Translations under genes and position numbers: made by a program | Notes under the pieces: model-generated | Seen by the model: only the letters and a program-made list of their open reading frames with translations | What the model was told of the DNA's origin: nothing | The model's database searches: none | DNA from: Clostridiales bacterium UBA4039 | GTDB taxonomy: Bacteria > Bacillota > Clostridia > Lachnospirales > Vallitaleaceae | DNA length: 29,888 bases | Reading direction: 5' to 3' | Assembly (NCBI GenBank): GCA_002382805.1 | Contig: DGAD01000006.1 | Location: 1 to 29,888, forward strand | In this document: positions 15,922-24,520 of the stretch, piece after piece | Layout: each line of letters begins with the position of its first letter | Position numbering within the stretch: the first letter of the stretch is position 1

Positions 15922-17737
15922 TCGTTTTCTCCTTTGTCTGTCGAATAATAAATGAAACACTGGTGCCCTCACCTACATGACTTTTAATGGTTAACTGACA
16001 ACTTTTTCCATAATAAAGTTGCAGACGGTCTTTGATATTTTTTAAGCCGATGTTATTAAACCCTTTTTTACTTCGTACAAAGCTCTTTTCTTGGCGCATC
16101 ACCTGTCCACTTAAGATTTGTTCTACTTTTTCTTTGGACATGCCTAGTCCATTATCACAAACTTCTATTTTCATCTTATCCGAATCTACAGGTGATATTT
16201 TTATTTTTAGATTGCCTTTGACGCCTTTGCCCAAGATTCCGTGGTATGCAGAATTTTCAACGATTGGCTGGAGAATAAGTTTAGGAACCAGGCATTTATT
16301 CAATTGAGGATCAATATCAAAAATCATATCAATCGGGTGATCATAGCGAATAGTAAAAATATTCATAAAACTCTTCACACACGCCATCTCATCATCTACG
16401 GTGATAAAATCAGAATCAATTGACATACTTGCACGTAACAGCATATTAAACGATTCAATTAAATCCACTAATTCCGATGCTTCTTTAACTTTTGCCAAGT
16501 ATTTAATACTATTTAACGTATTATGAACAAAATGCGGATTAATCTGCGATTGAAGCAACTCAAGCTTTAACTTCAGATTATTAATCTCAAAATGCGCTTT
16601 TTCCGTTTGTTCTTTTTCAATGGTTTCTATGGACGACTTAATGTCACGCACCATAGTGTTATACCCTTCGACAAGAATTCGAAGTTCATCATTAGTCTTT
16701 GGAACTAAAGCTTCGGGCCATACTCCATAGTCTAGTGATTCCATCGATTCCGATACTTCAATAATCGGCTTGGTTATCCGCTTGGCGATATAAAAAGACA
16801 ATAGCGAAACCGCCAATACACTGATTCCACCGATAAGGATGACGATATTCATAATCATACGATTACCTTCAAGGAGATTATTATAGTGAATGCCGCCAAT
16901 AATCGTCCAACTTGGATGTGCTTCTATCGATTGATTAATAATATAAGTCTGCATCCCTGCACCTATAATATTACGGGTCTCTTGGTTTGCCATATCGTGG
17001 AGCACATCCTGCTTTTGAAAAGTAGTCGGAACCTCACCAGACTCTATGATTTTTCGCCCGTACTGATCCACGACAATAGCAAAATCCAGTTCTTTTTCAC
17101 TTAGATCCATAAACTTTCCAAAGACACTATCAATATTGGTATTAATCATAATATATCCAATCTGGTCAAAGTGATTCAGATTAATGTATTTGGAAAAATA
17201 GGTAATGGTTGAAGCTTCTAATACCTGATTATTGTAGTGGCGATTAGGAAAAGTTGTCGGCACTGAAAACTCACTATATGCATCTGCTTCAATAAAGCGC
17301 TTAAATTCCTCAAACTCTGATACAATTTCATGATAAGGCTCAATACGATACAACGGATCCAAAATATTTTTATTCAAATCAAACGCAAAGATTGAGTTTA
17401 CACTCGTATTGGAGTACGAATAATCTCTTAACAAATCCGATAATTCTTTAATCACTTGAGCATCATCTTGTTCTAGACGTCGATGCTTTTCCATCAACTC
17501 TTGAATATTGTTGTCATTTTGAATTTGATTTTGTAGTTCTAGGATTTGGTCGAGTTCTTCATCAATACTATCTGCAATTCGATCCATCTTCTGATTGGTG
17601 ATGATAAACACTTGGCGCGTTAGTTCACGATTGTAGATATAACTTACTGCATAGGTTGTTAATAACAAGGCTCCAACGACAATCATGGAAACCGTAACCG
17701 CAATTCGATTGCGTATATGTGTAAATCGAAATAACAT
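15911..17737 (-). CDS. YesM-type sensor histidine kinase
   Basis: This 608-residue membrane kinase has a TM helix at about 12-34, an extracytoplasmic sensor region (35-294), a second TM helix (295-318) and HAMP (319-370). A His_kinase domain follows with phosphoacceptor His402 in QINPHFVHNTLNS, then HATPase with ILQPIVENSAYHG (N box) and CDNGLGM (G1). The ATG at 17737 is chosen because GGAGG lies five bases upstream; an ATG four codons earlier has none. It begins two bases after the binding-protein gene ends. YesM/YesN pairs usually control uptake of a carbon source. Confidence 0.92.
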   Translation of the reverse strand: MLFRFTHIRNRIAVTVSMIVVGALLLTTYAVSYIYNRELTRQVFIITNQKMDRIADSIDEELDQILELQNQIQNDNNIQELMEKHRRLEQDDAQVIKELSDLLRDYSYSNTSVNSIFAFDLNKNILDPLYRIEPYHEIVSEFEEFKRFIEADAYSEFSVPTTFPNRHYNNQVLEASTITYFSKYINLNHFDQIGYIMINTNIDSVFGKFMDLSEKELDFAIVVDQYGRKIIESGEVPTTFQKQDVLHDMANQETRNIIGAGMQTYIINQSIEAHPSWTIIGGIHYNNLLEGNRMIMNIVILIGGISVLAVSLLSFYIAKRITKPIIEVSESMESLDYGVWPEALVPKTNDELRILVEGYNTMVRDIKSSIETIEKEQTEKAHFEINNLKLKLELLQSQINPHFVHNTLNSIKYLAKVKEASELVDLIESFNMLLRASMSIDSDFITVDDEMACVKSFMNIFTIRYDHPIDMIFDIDPQLNKCLVPKLILQPIVENSAYHGILGKGVKGNLKIKISPVDSDKMKIEVCDNGLGMSKEKVEQILSGQVMRQEKSFVRSKKGFNNIGLKNIKDRLQLYYGKSCQLTIKSHVGEGTSVSFIIRQTKEKTSGQ

Positions 17738-17739
17738 GC

Positions 17740-19029
17740 TTACCTCCATTGATTAAATAGTTCATCCATTTTTGCCTGAGCATTTTTTGCCGCTTCATCA
17801 AGTGCTATCTGTGCATCCACATTCTTGATGAGGACTTTATATGCAGCAAGTTCAAGTTGTTCGTTAATATGACCTTCTGTTGGGTCGATAAATGTTTTTG
17901 CCCCCATCTTGACTTGACGAATGGGTATAAAATAGTCTGGATTGGCAAGGACTGCTTCATAGAATGCATCTTGATCCATTACCGATTTGCGTACGGGTAG
18001 ATACCCTGTTTTTGTTGCCCACAACACTCCTGAATCCACACTGGTCATATACTTAATAAAATCAATCGCCCCTTCTTGAACTGTGGCATCATTCATAGGC
18101 AAACAAAAAGATTGTAAGTTTACAACACCCTTAGGTTCATATAACTTATCATTCCAATTTGGCAACAGATATGTACCTATAATTGACATATCAAGATCTC
18201 CCATGTCACCACAAGAGCCTATATAACCTGCTGCTCTGCCTTGTTTGACATCATCAATCGTTGCATACCAGTGGTTCCACTCTTCCCCTCCATAATGAAT
18301 GTACATAACTTTTTCTTCATGAATCAGACGACGAAAATAGTTCCATGCATCAACCCACTCTTTCGAATTAATCTTTATTTTTTTTCCATCCGCATTTAAA
18401 AACTCCCCACCATTACTGATAGAGGCATCAATAAGATTTTCCACTCCATACATAAATTCCCATCCATAGACAATGGTCTCATCACCTTGCTTTTCTGACA
18501 ATTTTTCTGAGACGGATGCCAGAGACTCCCACGTTAATAAATCGACTGGTTTGATATTATTATTTTCCAAAAAATCTTTTCGATAATATAAGACCTGGGT
18601 TCCTCCAAACATGGGCATCCCATAGACATTGTCTTGAATTGTGTTTTGGCTAAGATAGGAGTAAATAAAATCATCTAATTCAAAGCTTTGCGTATCAATA
18701 GAATCAATGACCCCCTTTGAGACTAGGAAACTTAATTCTTGATTTTCCAAAAGTACAACCGAGGGAGCTTTTTGTCTTGCAATAGCAGCCTTTAAGGCAG
18801 CAAAGGTTTCTTCATGACTGGTTTGTTCGACCCCTATAACCTCATAAGTGGATTGACTATGGTTATAGTCTTCAATCATTTCCTTCATTAATTGGTTGGG
18901 ATATCCTTTTAGTCCATACCAAAATTCTATCACGATTGCTTCATCTTCTATCTCTTCTTGTATGGTCTCAATATTCGTACACCCTGCTAAAAGAATACCT
19001 ACGACACATAAATATATGTATATTTTCAC
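17740..19029 (-). CDS. Family 1 solute-binding lipoprotein, UgpB-like, probable sensor component
   Basis: This 429-residue lipoprotein has the short signal MKIYIYLCVVGILLAGC from a GTG start at 19029, six bases after TAGGAGG; the frame is open further upstream but without support. Mature features are IEFWYGLKGYPNQLMKEM, VYGMPMFGGTQVLYYRKDF and TGYLPVRKSVMDQDAFYEA. The last is the TGYxPVRK motif I associate with UgpB and its relatives, which bind sn-glycerol-3-phosphate and glycerophosphodiesters. No ABC permease or ATPase gene is nearby. Instead it is packed against the kinase gene, so it probably presents ligand to the kinase. Ligand identity is inferred. Confidence 0.85.
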   Translation of the reverse strand: MKIYIYLCVVGILLAGCTNIETIQEEIEDEAIVIEFWYGLKGYPNQLMKEMIEDYNHSQSTYEVIGVEQTSHEETFAALKAAIARQKAPSVVLLENQELSFLVSKGVIDSIDTQSFELDDFIYSYLSQNTIQDNVYGMPMFGGTQVLYYRKDFLENNNIKPVDLLTWESLASVSEKLSEKQGDETIVYGWEFMYGVENLIDASISNGGEFLNADGKKIKINSKEWVDAWNYFRRLIHEEKVMYIHYGGEEWNHWYATIDDVKQGRAAGYIGSCGDMGDLDMSIIGTYLLPNWNDKLYEPKGVVNLQSFCLPMNDATVQEGAIDFIKYMTSVDSGVLWATKTGYLPVRKSVMDQDAFYEAVLANPDYFIPIRQVKMGAKTFIDPTEGHINEQLELAAYKVLIKNVDAQIALDEAAKNAQAKMDELFNQWR

Positions 19030-19064
19030 AATAAGCCTCCTAATCCATTCGTACAGTTTGTTCA

Positions 19065-19094
19065 AATATACCATACTCTGATGGTTGTTGACAA
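19065..19094 (-). promoter_or_regulatory. Promoter of the sensor operon
   Basis: On the minus strand, TTGTCA (19089-19094), an 18-base spacer and TATATT (19065-19070) precede the binding-protein start at 19029. No copy of the 20-bp repeat operator is present here. Confidence 0.55.
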
Positions 19095-19142
19095 GATTGT
19101 TCATCATTACGCGTGTTTTTTGATATCATTAGCTGTTGCAAT

Positions 19143-19184
19143 AAAAAAAAGCTTGGATTCACTTTTTACAGGTGAATCCAAGCT
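19143..19184 (-). terminator. Rho-independent terminator after the TSCPD gene
   Basis: AGCTTGGATTCAC pairs with GTGAATCCAAGCT (19150-19162 with 19172-19184), followed on the minus strand by eight T residues. The 140 bases between it and the TSCPD stop are AT-rich and hold no gene I can see. Confidence 0.85.
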
Positions 19185-19324
19185 TAAATCATTATCGTTG
19201 ACTTATACATTGAAAAAATATAAGTATAAAAAATATTTATTTCAAATCTTTAAATAATTCATTCCAAAACTTATTCCCTTTTCAGTTTAAGTTCATCGTA
19301 TATCTATCCACTCCACATATTAAT

Positions 19325-19594
19325 TTAATGCTTTTTTTCACTTGCTAATTGATAAGCCTCTTTGACCGCTTTTACAAGTTGGTCTGCACACGATGTTGGT
19401 CTGTTACCACATGTTATACCTGAAAGTTTGTTTTCAATATCTTCAACCGTCCACCCTTCAAGTATAGCCGGAAGTGCCTTAAGATTACCACTGCATCCAC
19501 CATTCAAAAACTGAATATTGGTTACAATATTATCCTCTACGTCCACCTTTATGTTACGGGCACACACCTTTTGTGTTTTATAAATATATTCCAT
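19325..19594 (-). CDS. Small 4-Cys TSCPD-domain protein (TIGR03905-like)
   Basis: This 89-residue protein carries the family pattern of four cysteines: Cys11 (KVCARN), Cys34 (NGGCSGNLKAL), Cys62 (GITCGN) and Cys69 (PTSCADQLVKAV). The function is unknown; the domain resembles the C-terminal TSCPD domain of vitamin B12-dependent ribonucleotide reductases, and the cysteines suggest metal binding. The ATG follows AAGGAGG by five bases. It appears to be a one-gene unit between two terminators. Confidence 0.88.
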   Translation of the reverse strand: MEYIYKTQKVCARNIKVDVEDNIVTNIQFLNGGCSGNLKALPAILEGWTVEDIENKLSGITCGNRPTSCADQLVKAVKEAYQLASEKKH

Positions 19595-19685
19595 TGTTGC
19601 CTCCTTATAGATATTACTATATCTTCATTGTCTTTTGAATATTCTACGATATTCATTGATATATTAGCATATATTGATGCAAAAT

Positions 19686-19723
19686 AAAACCCTTTGATTC
19701 ATTTTTATGAATTAAAGGGTTTT
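19686..19723 (-). terminator. Terminator of the hyuA/DUF4127 operon
   Basis: AAAACCCTTT and AAAGGGTTTT form the outer stem, with ATTCAT/ATGAAT continuing it across one mismatch. It lies 17 bases after the stop of the secreted-protein gene. Confidence 0.8.
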
Positions 19724-19739
19724 AGATTTATATTCCTTA

Positions 19740-21032
19740 TCAATTTAAGTACAATCGTATATTTGTCCATGTAGCAACCAAAGAGTTAGTTGCATCAGTG
19801 ACACCTAAAATCTCTGTAGGATGATTCCATGTCACTCCAAAATCCGTAGATACCATAAAATAGGTAGAGTCCATAGGATTTCCCGGTATATGACGCGGAT
19901 TAATATACTCGGTAAATAATGGTGCAACCCCTTCCCATATTGGATTATATGATACCTCACCATTAATAATATAATTAGAATCATACAAAGCATCCTTGGT
20001 CGCACCAACATAGGATATGATTCCCCATTGATCACGTCCGATAAAACTATCTTGGGCTAAATCATAACTTAAATACTTTGCATGGTTGGCAGGTACAAAC
20101 TGGAACCCTCCTCGTAAGTTGCTATTCGTCGTATATCCGACTTTTGAGGATGTCGAAAGACAGATAACACCAGGATGAGCCGCACGCAGTCTACCGACTT
20201 CTGCATATTCACTTCCACCAAACCGTCCGGTTCCTTGGACTCTTTGAATGATATCCGCAATATGCTTTTGTGTCCCATTCGGATAATGCACTAATACTCT
20301 ACCGTTTTCTGACTGAACTATTCCACCGACAGAATCATTTTTTGCCCAGTTCTCAAACTCAATATAATCGGGTGTTCCATTGTTTATTGATGCTTCATAT
20401 ACCTCTATAAGCAATCGTTTAGGAATTGGCTTGGTAAAATCATTGTTAAAGTAGGTATCCAGACTTTCCCATACTCCATTGGCGGTTAAATATTTTACTG
20501 GATTTCCAACATAAGGTGCTGATGAGCCTCCAAAGATATTCGTTCCCCCTGCAATGGAAGTATAAATCATTGAGTCGCTGTATGTTCCTCCTGCATGTAC
20601 ATAATCTTCATTGATACCAACACTGATTTGTTTGGGTGTCCATGCAGTTGCCTGAATCGGATTGTAAGAAGCTGTTGGTCCTACTTTTAAATGCATGGCA
20701 TTGGCTCCTATGGCAGTCACACATGAGAACGTGCCATCAGAGGCCTTATCATAGTGAGCTGCCCAGAATCCATCACTGGAATTTTTTGCTACTGTTGCCG
20801 GACGATAGACATTACCCACCACTACGTGGTTGCTGTTGTTATCAACAACACTCACAACGCCATTCGTAAAGTTTTCAATATAGATTCGATGTTTGAGTGT
20901 AAGGATTGGATTGTTTTCATCGGCTGCTTGTGCCGGCAATTGAGCATTAATATAATTATTTGAGGCCGTGATAGATACCATCATGAAGTTTAATAATAAT
21001 AAAAATATAACGAGTCCTTTTATTTTTTTCAT
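19740..21032 (-). CDS. Secreted protein of unknown function (430 aa)
   Basis: It has a signal peptide (MKKIKGLVIFLLLLNFMMVS, probable cleavage near residue 23-25) and no further membrane anchor. The mature part is rich in Tyr, Asn, Gly and Thr, probably beta-rich. The stretch RFGGSEYAEVGRLRAAHPG followed by LRGGFQFVPANHAKYLSYD looks like a conserved block that I have seen in secreted proteins of other Firmicutes without assigned function. It starts after AAGGAGG, 17 bases after the HExxH-protein gene, and is the last gene before the terminator. The context suggests it handles the extracellular substrate of the operon. Confidence 0.75.
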   Translation of the reverse strand: MKKIKGLVIFLLLLNFMMVSITASNNYINAQLPAQAADENNPILTLKHRIYIENFTNGVVSVVDNNSNHVVVGNVYRPATVAKNSSDGFWAAHYDKASDGTFSCVTAIGANAMHLKVGPTASYNPIQATAWTPKQISVGINEDYVHAGGTYSDSMIYTSIAGGTNIFGGSSAPYVGNPVKYLTANGVWESLDTYFNNDFTKPIPKRLLIEVYEASINNGTPDYIEFENWAKNDSVGGIVQSENGRVLVHYPNGTQKHIADIIQRVQGTGRFGGSEYAEVGRLRAAHPGVICLSTSSKVGYTTNSNLRGGFQFVPANHAKYLSYDLAQDSFIGRDQWGIISYVGATKDALYDSNYIINGEVSYNPIWEGVAPLFTEYINPRHIPGNPMDSTYFMVSTDFGVTWNHPTEILGVTDATNSLVATWTNIRLYLN

Positions 21033-21049
21033 TCATATTCCTCCTTCTT

Positions 21050-21640
21050 TTACACTATAAGTTTTTCGATGTTTTTAAAAAGCTTAGGCTGGGTATACTT
21101 AAGCCATATTAAATCAATGCATTGGCATTTTATCGGTTGGATATATGCATTGACAAATGCAAACGCTGCAATTTCCCGATATATCGGATTGATTCTACAC
21201 CCGATTTTTTTTGATAATGTCATGTCTACAGTCTCATAATGCCATTCTTCTAGATGATGAAAAAACTCATGTAACAAGATCATCTGCAACACTTCTCGTT
21301 TTTCCAGGTGTATTTTTTCTTGTTCACAAAATTGATACAGCTTTTCTAGAACGTTATCATTATATTGAATCATTTTTGTCTCAGGAAGATAATACGCTCT
21401 ATGACTTTCATCGTGGATGTTCGCATCGCTAAATGTTACAATATGTGCGATTCCATAACGATAAATATCCTTTTCTAGCGTTGCCATATGTATAGGTGTT
21501 TTTTTCGCAATATCTTCTCCAAGTTTTACAGCTTCATCATATATATGTTCCTTATTTTTTTGTCTGGAAAAAACAGGCGAACTTAGCCACAAGACTTCAT
21601 CGATTCGTCGTACATCGTCCCGCGCAATAATTGCTTCCAT
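21050..21640 (-). CDS. HExxH-motif protein, possible zinc metallopeptidase (196 aa)
   Basis: The HExxH motif is at HEFFHHLEEWH (His124, Glu125, His128), with a candidate third ligand, Glu156, in YREIAAFAFVNAY about 28 residues later, a spacing compatible with gluzincins. There is no signal peptide or membrane segment, so it acts in the cytosol unless exported by another route. The start is three bases after the stop of the FAD oxidoreductase gene with only a weak ribosome binding site, implying coupled translation. I do not recognise the family, and the hydrolytic role is inferred from the motif only. Confidence 0.7.
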   Translation of the reverse strand: MEAIIARDDVRRIDEVLWLSSPVFSRQKNKEHIYDEAVKLGEDIAKKTPIHMATLEKDIYRYGIAHIVTFSDANIHDESHRAYYLPETKMIQYNDNVLEKLYQFCEQEKIHLEKREVLQMILLHEFFHHLEEWHYETVDMTLSKKIGCRINPIYREIAAFAFVNAYIQPIKCQCIDLIWLKYTQPKLFKNIEKLIV

Positions 21641-21643
21641 CGC

Positions 21644-22996
21644 TTACAACCACTTCTTCCCGGGGATCGCTCCCTGTTGATTAAGTACTGTTTGAACTTC
21701 TTGTATATTTATCGTATTAAAATTATAGTCACCTTTGGCACAAACACCTGCTGCGACACCTGCCGCCTCTCCAATCGCCATAGCTGTTGCTGATATTCTT
21801 GCTGATGCTATAGCCTCATGGGTCGCTGAAATACAACGTCCAGTTACCAATAGGTTGTCAAATTTTATAGGCACCATGACTCCAAAAGGTATATCATAGC
21901 AGCATGCCCTTTCTTTTCGCAACCAGTTAAGCTCCATGCCATTAGGATCATGTATATCAATAGGATAAGAGCAAATAGCGATACTCTCGTTACTTTCAAG
22001 ATTTTGAATTACATTGTCAATTGTTAGTGTCTCTTTTCCTTTAATACGTCTACTTTCTCGTACCCCTGTTGTATTGGCAATCTTTTGTATATAGCACGAT
22101 TGAAAACCATCTATGTATTTTTTGAAAAACTCTATAATCTCCATGATTTGCTTATGCGCTTCGAATTGAGTTATACTTAAATCCTTAGCATTAATTCCTG
22201 ATAATTTAATAATTCTTGTCATATTCACTGTAATCTCACCTGGGTGTATCCCCTGAAAAAACAACACACGGTCCCTAGGAATGTTAAGGTCTCCATTTTC
22301 TTGCGCTTGTTTTACAAATTCAAAAAAACCTGAAACAGCTAGATATTTATTTAAATCGCTATTCTTGTTGAGTATAAATTGTTCTGTGTTATTCTCCACA
22401 TATTCGATGACTTTTGATAAATCAACACCACCTACTGTAAAGATCAAGGTCATCGGTTGACATAGGCCATCTTTTGTCCTTCCAATATTAAACTCTGCCT
22501 TTGCCATGGCTGCCAAATCGCCATCCCCTGTCGAATCTATAAACATCTTGCCTGTATATGTCGCACTTCCACTTTTATTAATCACGCAAACTTTTTTTAC
22601 AATTCCCTGGCTAGATTCGACAGAATAAAGCACGGTATCAAAGAGCACTGTGATATTAGGCAGCTCTTCTAACATCTCAAAATACACGATTTTTAAAATT
22701 TCTGTATCAATGGGCGTAATCGAAGACGCCATACCTATTGGATCCGGGATATGACCTAATGTTGCATTGTGTTTTGCAAGCCTGTCAATTATCTCTTGTG
22801 CTATACCTTTAATGACCTGCTGTTCTCCACAGTGAAATGTCAGTAGAGGCGATACCATAGCAGCTGTATTCATCCCTCCCGGATAGGAGTTCTTATCAAT
22901 TAATAAGACCTCCAGTCCTTGTCTTGCAGCCGATATAGCAGCGGTCATACCACTGGGACCTGCCCCAATGACGACTAAATCATAAATTTTCTTCAT
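21644..22996 (-). CDS. FAD-dependent oxidoreductase (FAD_oxidored family)
   Basis: This 450-residue flavoprotein begins MKKIYDLVVIGAGPSGMTAA with the dinucleotide-binding GxGxxG (residues 11-16), then an acidic end of the second strand (LLIDKNSYPGGMNTAAMV). It has MFIDSTGDGDLAAMA in the middle and LLVTGRCISATHEAIASARISATAMAIGEAAGVAA near the C-terminus, all typical of PF12831 proteins. The ATG at 22996 is chosen over an upstream GTG because AAAAGGTG is six bases away. The substrate is unknown; as part of the operon it probably oxidises or reduces a pathway intermediate. Confidence 0.9.
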   Translation of the reverse strand: MKKIYDLVVIGAGPSGMTAAISAARQGLEVLLIDKNSYPGGMNTAAMVSPLLTFHCGEQQVIKGIAQEIIDRLAKHNATLGHIPDPIGMASSITPIDTEILKIVYFEMLEELPNITVLFDTVLYSVESSQGIVKKVCVINKSGSATYTGKMFIDSTGDGDLAAMAKAEFNIGRTKDGLCQPMTLIFTVGGVDLSKVIEYVENNTEQFILNKNSDLNKYLAVSGFFEFVKQAQENGDLNIPRDRVLFFQGIHPGEITVNMTRIIKLSGINAKDLSITQFEAHKQIMEIIEFFKKYIDGFQSCYIQKIANTTGVRESRRIKGKETLTIDNVIQNLESNESIAICSYPIDIHDPNGMELNWLRKERACCYDIPFGVMVPIKFDNLLVTGRCISATHEAIASARISATAMAIGEAAGVAAGVCAKGDYNFNTINIQEVQTVLNQQGAIPGKKWL

Positions 22997-23048
22997 ATTA
23001 TACACCTTTTAAGTATGTAACCTTATTTCCTTTCATCTGATTTTCTCA

Positions 23049-24509
23049 TCATTCTACCTCTATATCTATCTCAAATGTTCTTGGCCACCAGATTTTATAG
23101 TTAAATGACGGTACCGAATGATTAAAGATTTGATTTAATACTCCCTGTTTGCTTTCAAAACCTTGATGCAACAGTGCGTTCCCTAGGGGTAAGTTTTCTA
23201 TGCACCAAACATCTTGCTTGTGTTGACGAAGGTTTTGTTCCACCTTTTCTCGCACAATAGCTTGATAGACCAAATCATCTAATATACGCTCCATCGTAAA
23301 CTTCTGATTGAGCATTGTATTGCTAGAACGACATGCAACAATTTGTGATAGGATTGTTCCCAAGGCGTTACTTGCTGTATTCCAAGCCGCATATCCAAAG
23401 AGTTGCCTCACATCAAGCGTTGCTGACACCACTTTCATAAATTCCATATCTCCACCATTAGCATAGCCTAGGTCCAACAAAAAACAATTTTTTCCACGCT
23501 TGTGCTCGGTTAGAATTCTCTCTGCAAAATCTTGCATCTGGCTATCATCATATTGGTGAGAGGCTTCAAGTTTGGGACAATGATCTCCTTGACTTGCTTT
23601 TGGCGGATAAATGAATAATACATCTTGTGCACTTTTTTCTTCACGGATATTCATCATCTGCATATGACTATACAGATTTTTTGAAAACTCTCGGTCTTCA
23701 TATCGCGCTGTAAATGTCATGTTGTCTCCAAGCCAATGAATTTTTATGGATTTGCTTTGTCTAAGTGTGCAAAGTGCCAGCATACAAATCTCCATTCCTG
23801 CTTCATCGGTTCCATTATGAATATAGATTCTATTTTGTAGGTTGTGTTTGTTGACAAACTCTTGAAGCACCTGTTGCTCAAATTTTTGAATTCCTTGTGT
23901 CGCACAGTCTTCTTGTAATATTAGCAACCGCTCAAAAATGTTATCCTTAGCAAACTCCAAACACATCTTATTCATGGTATGATTCCTATTACGAACCTCC
24001 CAAAACTCCTCTAAGACGTCTCTAGGTATTTCCCTTTCTAATTCTTTAACGGCCTGCTGGTACTTTGGTTGGGACTGTGTTTGTTCTAGATAATACATCT
24101 TTGAATACTTGGCTACTTTTTCCCACCATTTTTTTGATTCTGCGTTAACGGTACTGACCGTAGTTCGCATTAAGATGTTATAAGCATAAATCTGCAAATT
24201 AGGCTTTGTCTGTTTTAGCTGTTTTATCAAGTCCAGCCTTTGTTTAGCCTCATCCATAGATACATAGTTTTGCCTTGATGCGATTAAACCTCCGTATAAT
24301 AGCTGGTCAACAGACAAAATCAATATGTCGCTTTTACTTGCTGCATCTAATAGCCATGTTGATATCGCTTCATAGGACGAGGGTTGTTTAAAAAAATCCA
24401 TCTGATCAATTGAAGGAACATTTAAGTCATATCCTAATAATTTGACCAGTTGTTGAGGAAAATTATACGTACACGGTCGTGAGTCTATAGGAAGCATACT
24501 AATTTTCAT
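23049..24509 (-). CDS. DUF4127 family protein (486 aa)
   Basis: The N-terminus KISMLPIDSRPCTYNFPQQL, the stretch DILILSVDQLLYGGLIASRQ and the later AYNILMRTTVS and LDLGYANGGDMEFM are characteristic of DUF4127 as I know it. The family has no established activity. There is no signal peptide. The start follows TAGGAGA by seven bases, 11 bases after the TIM-barrel gene. Conserved acidic and His residues (IHNGTDEAGMEICMLAL) would suit an enzyme. Confidence 0.85.
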   Translation of the reverse strand: MKISMLPIDSRPCTYNFPQQLVKLLGYDLNVPSIDQMDFFKQPSSYEAISTWLLDAASKSDILILSVDQLLYGGLIASRQNYVSMDEAKQRLDLIKQLKQTKPNLQIYAYNILMRTTVSTVNAESKKWWEKVAKYSKMYYLEQTQSQPKYQQAVKELEREIPRDVLEEFWEVRNRNHTMNKMCLEFAKDNIFERLLILQEDCATQGIQKFEQQVLQEFVNKHNLQNRIYIHNGTDEAGMEICMLALCTLRQSKSIKIHWLGDNMTFTARYEDREFSKNLYSHMQMMNIREEKSAQDVLFIYPPKASQGDHCPKLEASHQYDDSQMQDFAERILTEHKRGKNCFLLDLGYANGGDMEFMKVVSATLDVRQLFGYAAWNTASNALGTILSQIVACRSSNTMLNQKFTMERILDDLVYQAIVREKVEQNLRQHKQDVWCIENLPLGNALLHQGFESKQGVLNQIFNHSVPSFNYKIWWPRTFEIDIEVE

Positions 24510-24520
24510 ACGTTCATCTC

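Noticed and set aside
18896..19107. A longer N-terminus for the UgpB-like lipoprotein, starting at 19107
   Set aside because: The extension would bury the lipobox signal 26 residues inside and would run through the promoter; TAGGAGG supports the GTG at 19029.
20636..20963. Plus-strand reading frames opposite the secreted-protein gene
   Set aside because: They have unusual His/Trp/Cys-rich composition and no start signals, and overlap a gene with a good signal peptide and ribosome binding site.
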